Origin: Isoetes taiwanensis
Lineage: Eukaryota > Streptophyta > Lycopodiopsida > Isoetales > Isoetaceae
Assembly (NCBI GenBank): GCA_021234155.1
Contig: JAJEKV010000006.1
Location: 24,867,374 to 24,931,373, forward strand
Direction: 5' to 3'
DNA length: 64,000 bases
Shown here piece by piece: positions 48,070-58,810 of the stretch. How positions within the stretch are numbered: position 1 is the first letter of the stretch; each line of letters opens with the position of its first letter. The notes beneath the pieces are model-generated. The model was not told the DNA's origin. It did not search any database and saw nothing but the letters and a program-made list of their open reading frames with translations. The translations under genes and the position numbers were made by a program.

Positions 48070-48473
48070 TTTTGCTACATATTCTAAACGAGGTGCACCC
48101 TGGACTACCACAGTCGTCGAATTCGTCGATCCTATGACCCAGATCGTATGTTGGAGCCCTTGGGCACCTCTCGTTTCGCTTATAGTCATTTATAATTGGA
48201 GGTGCCTATGATTTTGAAATATGAAATATGATTTCCCCTAAGATTTTGAGGGAATATCGAACCTCTATACGGCTTTGCCTAAGATTTTAGAATATGAAAT
48301 ATGGGGGATCGAACCTCTACCAAAATAACTCAATGTCTTAATAACACTTCCTTCACCAATGTACCTAGTAAGCTAAAGTGATTATTTTTTATCTTGAATC
48401 TATGTTTTTTTTATAACAACCCATTCAATTATTTTAGGAATATATGGTCTATAGTTTCAAGAATTGTTATTTT
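48070..48473 (-). mobile_element. SINE, tandem copy 2
   Basis: Same structure as copy 1, with A box TTAGCTTACTAGGTACATTG near 48370 and a better B box, AGGTTCGATCCCC, near 48308. The two copies and the spacer CCATATCAAATCCCCCTGGA suggest a tandem duplication rather than two independent insertions. Confidence 0.6.
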
Positions 48474-48484
48474 TTTTCTTAATG

Positions 48485-49130
48485 CATGTGCATACAACAT
48501 AGCTTTGTCTCGTAGAAAATGGGTCCAATAATGTAGTTGGTGAGTATGGGCTTGACTTATGTACAACTTCGTCCCATGCACTTATCAATATGTATACAAA
48601 ATGTGGAAGTTTAGATGCTGCAGTTGTAGTTTTTGATCACATGTCTTGGCACAATGTTGTTTCATGGAATTCATTAATTATAGCATATGCGCAACATGGA
48701 TATGGAAAAGAAGCCATATGCACCCTTGAACAAATGCAGGTAGAGGGCATGATGCTTGATGAGGTTACACTCTATAGCATCCTTTCTGCTTGTAGTCGGG
48801 CTGGCCTTTTGGAAGAAGGATGTCAACACTTCATCTCTCTTACTGGATATCACGGTATCCAGCCAACATTGATACATTATAATTGCCTTATTGACCTCCT
48901 TGATAGAATGGAATAATTGGCTGGATCAGAGGTATGTAACCTACCATTTCAAGCTGATGACACATCTTTAAGAGCTTTTCTTGGCTCATGTAAAATCCAT
49001 GGCAATCTTGATCGTGCCAAACGTGCAGCATAGCTTGTCCATGAGCTAGATTTAGAGGACTCTTCATCCTATGTATTACTAGCAAGCGCATTTGCAAGAC
49101 CTGAGAAATTGAATGATGCATCAAATGATG
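48485..49130 (+). pseudogene. PLS-type pentatricopeptide repeat protein, C-terminal remnant
   Basis: PPR proteins bind organellar RNA. The plus frame reads SHALINMYTKCGSLDAAVVV, then the motif start MSWHNVVSWNSLIIAYAQHG, KEAICTLEQMQVEG, TLYSILSACSRAGLLEEG, then PTLIHYNCLIDLLDRM. After that comes an E-type segment (TSLRAFLGSCKIHGNLDRAK, SSYVLLASAFARPEKL). This is the order P/L/S motifs then E motif. In-frame stops are at 48914-48916 (TAA) and 49031-49033 (TAG). No start or full array is present, so it is a truncated dead copy, possibly a retrocopy because no introns are evident. Confidence 0.8.
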
Positions 49131-49588
49131 ATGGTTAAGCTCAATTTTATAATATACAGACACTTTGTGGAATGGCTAATAGTGGGCTTGGTCTTGGAAG
49201 CATAACAGTTGACTTGCAGAGTTGCGTCACTGCAAAGCAGCATGGGTGTACGAGCTGTACCCCTTGCAATTGGATGATAATTGCTCGCACAGGGTGATGT
49301 ATATCCCACCATCTTGTCTGAAAGTTGTGTCACAAAATCATGCTTGGCATAAGTAATTGGTCATATCACAATTATTGATAATCATTGCTATGATCTCTTG
49401 GTTGTTACCTGATCATGTATTCCATCTATTAGGATTTTCAGAGCTGATGCTCCAATCATGTTCTTATGGCTAACAACTTGCTCCAGATGGATTATTAGCT
49501 TCTTTTTATTATGGAAGCCAATGGCGTAGGATGGTTTTGTGTTATAGTAAAAGAATAAATACCTATGACCAGAATTTCTGACTTGCAG
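49131..49588. other. No recognisable gene
   Basis: AT-rich, lying between the PPR remnant and an exon-like frame. Confidence 0.4.
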
Positions 49589-49729
49589 AACAAGTCGAGG
49601 CTTGTTTTGGCAAAGGCTGTGAAAATAAATGAGTTCAGGGTTCTTGAAGGGAAACTAGATGCTTTAGGATGCCTTCGGATGAAATTTGGACAAAATGTTC
49701 TTGTGGTCGAGGAGGCTTTTACAGAATAA
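49589..49729 (+). CDS. Unidentified last-exon-like frame
   Basis: After an acceptor-like TTGCAG the frame reads NKSRLVLAKAVKINEFRVLE, GKLDALGCLRMKFGQNVLVV, ending EEAFTE and a stop. It has 47 codons, is protein-like and has no known motif. It may be the end of a gene whose upstream exons have been lost. Confidence 0.3.
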   Translation, partial: NKSRLVLAKAVKINEFRVLEGKLDALGCLRMKFGQNVLVVEEAFTE

Positions 49730-51110
49730 TTCCACGTCAAGATTGATGACACATGCTCCTCTTTTGACTAAACAAAGGAAGGGCATTAGGAAAATTGACA
49801 TTGAGTATATGTAGATGGGATTACAAAAAATACTCTGATGGATTTACCAAAATCAATGGCCATGTCAGTTTCATTGGCATGTCTTTTAAATTTCCATTCT
49901 AGTTGAACAATATATGCTGCAAAAAGATGACAAAATTGCGAAATACATCAGGATCTTTTATTTCTTCAGATGGTCTTATATACATACAACTTATGTCCTT
50001 GTTATGTTACTATCAGTAAGCTTATTGCTCATGTTTGTTTTCAAACGCTAAAGACATTAAGTGTTTGAAATTCTGACCTTTAGAAGTGTTTTTCTCAGGT
50101 AATGATAATTCTGATGAGAGACCGTAACTGACATCTTCTAGTTGGCAAGGTGCTCATCTTGCTTGCAATCACAGCTCGGCAGGTGCGCCTCCTAGGTTTA
50201 GACGCAAGCTAGATACTTTTTGTTTCTTCTTTTCCTTCCAGATTCCTTGTTCTCTTGTTATAGTAGAAAATATTTTTTGGTTCATTGATGCAAAGGTAGC
50301 TTTCTTTCCCTTCGGGAGTCTTTGTTCTCTTGTTACGGTACAAAATGTTTTGGTTCTTCTTAGTTCTCGGTTGATTTCTTGTTTTTCTCTTTGTAAATTC
50401 GTTCACTATTTGTTCGTCTCTTTCTTTTTGTGGGTGCTTCATAGCTTGTTTGCTTTTGGATTAGGTTTAAATATCTTGTTCTTGGCTCCGGATTTGGGGT
50501 TTGGAATGCTTCTACTACACATTTTTTCCTGCAGCTCCTTCTGATCTCTCAATATCTCCGATTTTTCGCATATAAAGCTCGTTGAAATTCGAATCTATAG
50601 GCTCGCTATGGGTTCTTGCAATCTTTTTTACTTGCCTCAAGCTCCTTCACATATTTGCACTTACATTCTCATTCAATCATCAATGTATTTGCCTTTTTAT
50701 CCTTCCAATCTCATTTGTATGTTTTCTTCTCCAAATTTGGCTTGATTATGCTGATTTTTGGCACATTTGCACAGATACAAGTTGAGACTTCGAAACAATG
50801 TGAGGCTATCCACGCTGCAACCAAGTGGGATTTTTGTGCATGTGGTTGCTATTTCCATCGTTTGATCTACGGCTTCAAAAATTCATAAAAATTCCAAGGC
50901 AATTATGGGTGTGTTGGGGACAAACAGGCATATTCAATTTTAGCAAAGCAAAAGAAAATATGCAGGGAGCTGCAGCGCCGAAACTTTCCAATCCAGATTT
51001 GCGCCATATCTGTTGTTGATGGAGTTTGATTCTTGTCGAAATATTCCTTCCATCTTTTTCTCCTCATTGTTCCCTTCAATTCTGAGTTTTTTTTGCCCCA
51101 TTTTGGCACG
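49730..51110. other. No recognisable gene
   Basis: AT-rich. It could contain the promoter and leader of the alcohol-oxidase fragment that follows, but no signal is clear. Confidence 0.4.
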
Positions 51111-51114
51111 TCCA

Positions 51115-51765
51115 ATCCTCTTCCACATGCCCTAAATCAGCAGAAGCTAAGAACCATCGCTGCAATATGTGATGTCCCTTCACTTACTCCTGAAGATCTC
51201 AATCACAAAGACCCCAGGTCCAAATTCTCTTTCTATTGTTGTTTCTATGTCTCAGATCATAAATTCTTTGGGTTTTAATCGGGCAAGGAAATTTTTCTCT
51301 TCCCGTTCTTGTTTATATGTTTCAAATCATATTTCTTTAGGTTTTAATCAATTAAACAAAAGAATTGATCTGGGTTTCTGCTATAGGTAGCCAGTTTGAT
51401 GTTCAAACGGCTTGATCCGAATTTGCGACAGCTTGCAACTCCTCTTTTATGGCTTCTATCTACCAGAATTGGACCTTTCTCTCCTGTGGTTCTGCCTCTG
51501 TAACTGGACCATTTCCATTTATTCAAAAATTTGCAGATCTTCCTTTGAATCAAAGAGAAAACCTTCTTTTGAATCGAAGAGAAAAATTACTCCAGCAATG
51601 GTCCAGATCAACATACAAGCTTCAATCTATGTTCAAGCCCTTTCTGGCAACACCGGATTTAGATGTGCTCGTTGATGTGGGTCATCCTTTGCTTAATCGT
51701 GTCGTGGATGGATTTATCAAGGTTGGAGGGGTAAATCTATGCATATGTTCAAGATTTCTTTAAAC
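51115..51765 (+). pseudogene. Long-chain-alcohol oxidase (FAO), N-terminal fragment
   Basis: FAO proteins are membrane-bound flavoenzymes that oxidise long-chain fatty alcohols. Exon 1 reads LNQQKLRTIAAICDVPSLTP and ends at a GT donor near 51221. Exon 2 begins after TGCTATAG (51386), reads FKRLDPNLRQLATPLLWLLS and then, after a frame change near 51475, PFIQKFADLPLNQRE and LLQQWSRSTYKLQSMFKPF. These match the N-terminal region of plant FAOs, where the order is QMQSLEAMCEALMPS, then RLGTLLLCG, then REKVLQRWSR. The flavin-binding and catalytic parts are absent from the window downstream, so it is a truncated copy. Confidence 0.6.
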
Positions 51766-51994
51766 CCATCTTTCATTAAACGCTTTTAGTGCCATCTTGA
51801 AAATGTGAACTTCTTAAGCTAAATTCTGATTCAAGTTGGTGCTCTGCATGCTACTTCTCAAGAATCTTTCAAGGTCCTAGTGGAAGGTTAGTGAGCACTT
51901 TTCCGACTTTTGAATTTGACCCAATGTTGCTTAGCAGTTATGTAAGATTTTGTACTGTCCATTTTGTAGAGGAGACCAGCAAAAACCATTATAT

Positions 51995-52577
51995 TACATA
52001 CAATTAATTACACAACATAACATGAATTCATTTAAGTGTAATGTAATGTTGTTTATTTATAGCCCCAAAGGGGCAAAATTTTTTTTAGGTATTACAAAAA
52101 CCATTATATTACACACTTTAAAATTAAAATCCCCCTTAAACCCCCTTTGGTTTGGGTGCATATTCACACGGGGGGTGACTCCGGGCATCGAGAGCTGTTG
52201 GATAGGCATATTCACCCTATATTCCTTAACCTGCACCGTACACAAAGTTCCTCGTTTGTGGGGTATGCATGTACAAAATTTGCTATACTGTATAAACAGA
52301 TTTGCAATATACTATAAGATTTGAGGTAATGTACTATATGGTGTTGTTTTCGTACATGCGAAACATAATTTTAGGTGCTCTCGCTCCCCTACGTCACCCC
52401 CCGTGTGAATATGCACCCAAACCAAAGGGGGTTTAAGGGGGATTTTAATTTTAAAGTGTGTAATATAATGGTTTTTGTAATACCTAAAAAAAATTTTGCC
52501 CCTTTGGGGCTATAAATAAACAACATTACATTACACTTAAATGAATTCATGTTATGTTGTGTAATTAATTGTATGTA
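51995..52577. repeat. 185-bp perfect inverted repeat with 213-bp spacer
   Basis: The left arm (51995-52179) and the right arm (52393-52577) are reverse complements of each other with no difference that I can see; the 62 residues they would encode are the same in both. The outer tips are TACATACAATTAATTACAC and its complement. The arms have runs such as GGGGTTTAAGGGGG. This is either a young foldback transposon or a local inverted duplication. A transcript would form a long double-stranded hairpin. Confidence 0.9.
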
Positions 52578-52959
52578 GGAAAAAATTTGGGCCCTTTGGG
52601 CCCTAAGAAAATCAAACATAGTTAAACTTAGATGAACGAAGTAGATATATGCTCAATAAGGCCATGTACAATAAAAGTGTGGATTTGAGTCATTGAGGCA
52701 TTAATAGAACTTATAAACTATATAGATGGAAGGCTATGAAGCAAGAAGTAAAGCAAGAAATGATCACATAAGGTTTGCAAGATGAGCAAGAAACGACCAC
52801 ATATAGTTCTTATGAACCTGTGGAAACACACGTCATTGCAAATTAAGCTAATAGATATAACGAAATAATTATTTAAATAAAGAACTAGAATTGAAAATGG
52901 GATATATTGGAGCATAGATGCTCTATTCAGTCTTTGTTGGATTTGAACCAACATAAACA

Positions 52960-53150
52960 TCCACACCATACGAATATCCCTATCTTGCATTTGTTGAAAG
53001 GCATTTGTTGAAAGAAGGTAAGACTATCCGTTGCATTGCCATGCTGCGCACACGATGCAGTAATTGCATTCCAAACCAGCTTTTTTCCAAACCAGACCAG
53101 GTGCATTCCAAACCAGGTGACTGATACAAGCTCAGGAGACCACATACATC
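52960..53150 (-). pseudogene. PPR motif remnant
   Basis: On the minus strand KLVWNAITASCAQHGNATDS, LTFFQQMPF fits the start of a PPR L/S motif (compare VWNAMITAYAQHG-EAL-LF-QM). It is preceded by a low-complexity LVWFG repeat. Too short to place; an independent remnant of another PPR gene. Confidence 0.45.
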
Positions 53151-55100
53151 CATTTAATTCTGCAAATGTAAAATTTGGCTAGAATAATGTGCACATGGAC
53201 AGGCTGCCAACTAGGTGAAACCTTGGATGTGCAGGTAGGGCCTAGGCTCAGTGTACGCAGATAATACAATAGTGTATGGTTCCAGGGTGAATTTCTTCAG
53301 CTTTTCATAGGGCTCCTGGATGCCATGTCTCCTCATTATCTACAAGCACAGCAGGTTTGCAAATAAAACTTCCTTATTCGGGATACTAGAGAATATATAA
53401 AGAATTTACAGTCTGAATGGGTTTTGCAAGAACCTCCCAATGATTCAGGTCCTTGCGAATGGCATTCTCATTAACCTGATATCAACTAAAATTGTGAGAA
53501 GAGGATGAAAATGGCATAAAAAATTATGATGTGAAACTAGACTATCACTTCCAGCCATCGATCCCCTTTCTGTGTACTCCCATAAGCAACAAGTGATTAT
53601 GTAGCATTATAACAACCCCAAGATTAAACAAGGTTGCTTGAACGTCAGTCCCGCTTACAAACATTGTATGGAGGTCTAGAACTATTAGAGATATGGCTTT
53701 CCAGTTCGCAAGTGAATCATGTTCCAATCCAGAAGCCTTGAACATGCAACAAAGAACAACTTAGCCTGAACTTTTCCATTTGCCATGGCGTTTCCACAAA
53801 GAATGATCCAGATGTGCCAGTAAAAAGAACCGCTTTTGAATATCCGCAAATAAGCCGAGAAACCGCGTGCCAGATCTACAGTAAAAAAGGCACGGCAAAG
53901 ACTTTTCAACCAATAAGAGATCTTGGAAAATGACTCTGCTCCAATCCCCGCTCTAGTGAAAAACTAAGGGCAATCCTCAAGACCGCTTCTTCCCGTTTTG
54001 CATCCCCCGGAGCCCGGGAAACTAAAACTAATATGGCCAAAACTAATCGCCGTTTAAGAAAGGTATGAAGTGGAGTCTTCGCCTTGGCATCCTCGAGACC
54101 TGCATCCCCCTTCCCCTTCCCGAGCCCTGCCAGAAAAACCACAATACAGTCGATTAACCCTAAACCCTAAAGTATCCTTCTTCGATTAAACCCTAAAGTA
54201 TCCTTCATCGAGCCTTGCATGCTTCCATTGGAGATATCCTCAAAAATCATAGGTGTAACCATTAAAAAAATGTCATAAAAATTAATGTGAGCGTATGCGC
54301 ACTCTAGAAGTACGCATTAGTACGTCTTCAAAATACAGTGACCAAATCTTAGCAAAACCATAGGAAAAAACGTACAAAAATACAAAAGTAACCCCCTGTT
54401 ATAATGCTATATATTTGAGACCTAATGTCATTTCCTTAGTTTTTTCTAGATTCCAATTTCGTATTTTCTATACGTGAATCGCATGGACAAGGAATGCTTA
54501 CAGTGGGGTATGATAATATCTGGCCTTATGATTCCGGAATAAGATGGAGACATTGTGGACTAAATCTAGTATGACCTATGGCATGCAAAGAGCACGTGGT
54601 GTTCATGATTGGGTAATGCTCACATTTACTTTTTTGTTCAAGGATTTGATGGTTGCGTAATGCTGCATATTTCTCTTCATCAGTGGTTTTTATCACAAGT
54701 CGCAAGGTTACATTGCATTGAGCAAGTCGCAATGCTAAGGTCATATGGAAAGAGTTTGCAGTTCTTGATGGATTTCCTGTGGATTTCTGTTTTGTTGCGC
54801 ATGTTCGGATGGTAGGGCATACTTTTTTTTTTTTTTTTTAATTGAAGGCCCTGGTAGGGAATACTTGTTATATACTAGGTGGAACATGTTAAATCACATA
54901 GATGTATGTGGATATTAAGATTGTCATTATGTATCTATACAGAAAAATACAATGCTTGGAGGTGCATTAACAGGAGCAGCACCCACCTTGCATGAGTACT
55001 GATTTGTTCTATCCATAGCATTCCATGACATGTTATATTCTGACATTTGCTCAAAGACTCTGGCAAAAACTGTACTATTTGATGACCTAATTTGACTTTA
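53151..55100. other. No recognisable gene
   Basis: Contains a poly-T run near 54824-54839. Minus-strand frames near 53.7-54.1 kb are open but have no motif that I recognise. Confidence 0.4.
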
Positions 55101-55141
55101 AGCATTCTAGAATGGAGCTCGCATGAAAACGACAAAAACCT

Positions 55142-55812
55142 TAGATAGGCTTCTCATTCATCTCAGTAGATTTTCTACAATGGTGGATAGTGGGTAGCCG
55201 CGCACATGCGAACTACCCATGAAGAAAAATAAAGGAAATGTCTAATTACACAACTTGGACCCCATGAAATACAATGCTAATACATGTTTATTTGTGTACC
55301 TGCCGAAAGCTTATCACCGGGATTAAAAAACCCCGCCTTTTCGGGTTTTCGAGGAAAAACCTAGTGATAAGCCTTTGGCAAGGGGCTTGGACAAACGTAA
55401 GGCTAAGAGTTAGCTCCCAAAAAACCCACAAATGGAGAAGTCGAAGCTGCTGCTGCTTGCCTACCTGTACCTGCACATCATCAACACAAGAACAAATGTG
55501 ACAAAACAAACCTCCCAAAGTGGAGGGGCTGATGACGCGTGCCACGCGACAACAAAACAAAAATCTCTTCAAATAGAGGGGCTGGTCACGCATGCCATGT
55601 GACAAATGCATTAAACAATTAAGGTGGGGGGTGGGTTTCAAAGAATAGAGAATAAGGTACTGCTGAGAGAGAAGAGGAAACACCGATGAGACGTTGATGA
55701 AGGACCCCGCCTAATATAGCGATCTCCCAACCAGAGAAGGCATGCAATGCATGCATGCAAGATATGCATGCTTGCTCCCTCTAGAATCTTGATCTGAGGG
55801 CTCGGATCGATG
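55142..55812 (+). mobile_element. 0.65-kb repeat family, copy 1
   Basis: About 640 bp match, in inverted orientation, the repeat at 62897-63540. The match runs from GATTTTCTACAATGGTGGA to CTCGGATCGATGG. Inside are a hairpin of GGGATTAAAAAACCCCGCC with TTTTCGGGTTTTCGAGG and GCATGCATGC runs. It has no coding capacity. The insert is bracketed by a 40-bp direct repeat (55102-55141 and 55813-55852, one mismatch) beginning GCATTCTAGAATGGAGCTCG. Compared with copy 2 it has about 23 extra bases at its left end. Confidence 0.7.
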
Positions 55813-56100
55813 GCATTCTAGAATGGAGCTCGCATGAAAACAACAAAAACCTCCCGAATAGAAGAGAACTTTCTTATCAAAACGGGATCGAGGACGAAGC
55901 TCAAAGGATTATGGCTAAAGAAGAGGCAAGACCGATAAAGGACATGCCACATCATGAAAAAAATGCCAAATTGGTCAATCCAAGCAGGGAGAAGCCCCTC
56001 TCCTGCATGGTTTCAAAGAATAGAGAATAAGGTACTGCTGGGAGAGAAGAGGAAGCGCCGATGAGACGTTGATGAAGGACCCCGCCTAATATAGCGAGGG
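55813..56100 (+). mobile_element. 0.65-kb repeat family, older partial copy
   Basis: Positions 56008-56098 repeat the segment GGTTTCAAAGAATAGAGAAT to CCCCGCCTAATATAGCGA found in copy 1 at about 55635-55723. The sequence before it resembles the middle of the family. Copy 1 therefore seems to have landed next to or inside an older relative. Confidence 0.5.
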
Positions 56101-56348
56101 GGAAACTTAGATGTAGTTTTTTACCGAAGTGTTTCGGGTGTTTTTTTCAAAAAATTGAGATATTCCTTTCACCTACATGCTTTCGAATAGTTACAACCAT
56201 TGACACATGCAGACCATATACTATGCGGGTGCAACTATGAGGGTGCGGCAGTGGGGGAACTACCAGGTACGGCACTATCATGGTTCATTGTAAAGGCGGG
56301 AAAACAGAGTTGCAGAAGAGGAAAGAATAGAGCGATCCCACAGCAAAC

Positions 56349-56873
56349 ATGGTAACCACGAGGCTCCAACGCGGAGAAAATAGGCTACGCATGCAGCGAT
56401 CACTATCTGAATCGCTTCTGGATAGAATGAATGGCTTACAGATGGAGATCCTAAGAAATTTTAAGAAAAGACACAGCACCGAGTTCCAATGCTGCGTTAG
56501 TCGACTAGTGAAGGTAGGGGCTCATACAGGAGGAGTAGACAAAGAGGCAGATACAATGGGGAAGCAAGAGCAAGTATATTACATTCTACAGCTGAAAAGG
56601 GAAGTAATCAGATGTAAGGCCCTGGAAACAATGCTGAAAATGACCGAGCTATGGCTGAACAATTATCTCAGGTGCCATTTCGAGAGAAACTACCACCTCT
56701 TCCAACAGAAAAGGAAAGCACATGTGCTATTATTGCTGGACAGGACGCCGCACAATGCAGAAGAATTCGACAATCTCTTGGTGATCTTCAGCAACAAACT
56801 GTGCTACTCAGTCACACTGAAAGACATGATATGCGAAAATGAAAGCGGAACATTGCTACAAGCATCAACATAG
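56349..56873 (+). CDS. Hypothetical protein, 174 residues
   Basis: An open frame starting MVTTRLQRGENRLRMQRSLS, rich in K, R, E and L and probably helical (coiled-coil-like from residue 75 on). A second plus frame in the last third (QDAAQCRRIRQSLGDLQQQ) looks equally protein-like, so a frame change or chance opening is possible. It lies convergent to the methyltransferase-type gene. No family is recognised. Confidence 0.3.
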   Translation: MVTTRLQRGENRLRMQRSLSESLLDRMNGLQMEILRNFKKRHSTEFQCCVSRLVKVGAHTGGVDKEADTMGKQEQVYYILQLKREVIRCKALETMLKMTELWLNNYLRCHFERNYHLFQQKRKAHVLLLLDRTPHNAEEFDNLLVIFSNKLCYSVTLKDMICENESGTLLQAST

Positions 56874-58746
56874 ATGAATCGTAGCATGTTTGTAGACCAA
56901 TGTTCTTGTGAAACTAAGCTTGTAATTTGTTTTGTTGATACTATGTTTTAACAGTTCATAAACTTCAAAGTTCAAATGTATTTGCAATCATAACTTGTAT
57001 GCGTAACAAATATCTACTTTTGATGGCAATTTTCAATCCATGTCATTCCTCATCTGCCTCATCATCTATATAAATACACCGCCTTATCCTCTTTTTTGCT
57101 AGTAACAAAATTGGTGACTCAATCAGCTCCATAAGATAGGCTGTTTGGGTTGCATAAGGTGGCAGCATACTGTTGGCAATGGCAGATCAGTCAGTTAAAT
57201 ATCTGCAAAAAGAATGAAAGCACATAAAACAGTTCAAAATACCAACTAGTCATCTGGTTCATCCACATCCTCGGCCATAATGCCTGCCTTATCAACATTT
57301 GCAGAAATGTCTTCAATGGCATGTTCTTTAACAATTCTATCATCAATGTTTGCGTGTTTGTAAGACAGCCGATTGTCTTTAACATCTTCATACATGTCTC
57401 GGTCTTGCTCTAGGCCATAATAATGCCTACCACGAATTGCACATGCCTCCATAAGAGAACCAACACCCGGCATTAGATCCAACACCAATGAATTTGTCGG
57501 GGAAAAGCTAGATACAATGAACTCCATGAAACGGACTGATTTCTCAAGATTGGACCTGTCGTTTCTTTTCTTAGACACAAATAACTTCTCTTCATCTGGC
57601 AAGTAATGCACAATTGTCGATGCATGCTGATTAAGGTCTGCACTGCTGAAGACATTCTTAGAGATCCTTGGTGTTTTCAGCCCTGCTCTAGAATACACTG
57701 ATAAGCAAATGTGGTTTTTGTGACGCCGAAGGGTGTGGAACTGTATATATGGTACAGTCTCCTTTTCTGCAAATTTCTTTTCTTTGCATTGAAATTGATA
57801 TTAGGTAGCTGATCATCTGTGCATATGACTATGAAAAAGCCATTGTCATCCATACATAAATTTGCAATGACAGTGATGTTCTCAATGAAGGTGGAGTCGC
57901 ATGAATTCCATCGTGGAATTGTAGAATGACCACATGTTGGGTATTGACTTGTAGGAAGATCACAGAAAACGATGTGGCAACCCCAATCCCTGTTCTTACC
58001 ATTCCTTTTATAAGCATGATCGGCTAGCTTATTCTGTTTTCCAAATTCTCGAAATACTTTGAAAATGGATGTATCTGATTCTGAAGTGAAACTTGCAGTC
58101 AAAGCAGATGCACTTGCCCATACATAACCTATAGAGCAACTACCATATTTCTTTAGATCATTTTCAGAAGGATCACCATGTCCTGATATTTGAGAATCCT
58201 TACTAAACCTATTGAGGACGACATCTTGGCTATCATGCATATGTGCCAAGTTTTCATCATTCTCTTCATCTGATATGACAATATCATGTCTACTTTTTTT
58301 GTTTTTGTTTTTTAACTTCTCCTTGCATTTTCTTTTTGTATTTTCCATCTCTGGACTTGACACATTCTGCGAATGTGATGGATTAATTGAATTTATATTT
58401 GTTTGCGAACATGCTGCCCATGTATCCTTCTCTTCATTTGGATACTCACTCTCTGGAAAATCTAACCACCAAGGACACTCGTCAATTTCAAATTCTACTA
58501 ACTTTGAATTGAATCTCTTATTCAGATTGTCCGAGTACATCCATCCTTGATCATCATGGTAGTACAGTACTTGGTAGTTTGTCCACGTACTTCTTATGAA
58601 TAGCATGCTTGATGTACCTGGAAATAGCAAGGAAGAATAATTTTTAGTGAAGCAATAAGTATTGAATTTATATCAATAAGATTCTATGTTAGAGTACCTG
58701 AAGACTATTCTTTTGGCACAATTGAGAAGATCATGTGCTTTATCGT

Positions 58747-58748
<2 letters not shown>

Positions 58749-58810
<62 letters not shown>
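58749..58810. repeat. GATA microsatellite inside a coding exon
   Basis: About 15 GATA units. On the minus strand the frame of copy 3 stays open through it as a serine-leucine-tyrosine-isoleucine repeat and continues into YDKAHDLLNCAKRIVFR before a donor site. Confidence 0.9.

Noticed and set aside
53685-54142. Minus-strand protein gene
   Set aside because: Open frames exist, but the composition and lack of motif do not support coding.
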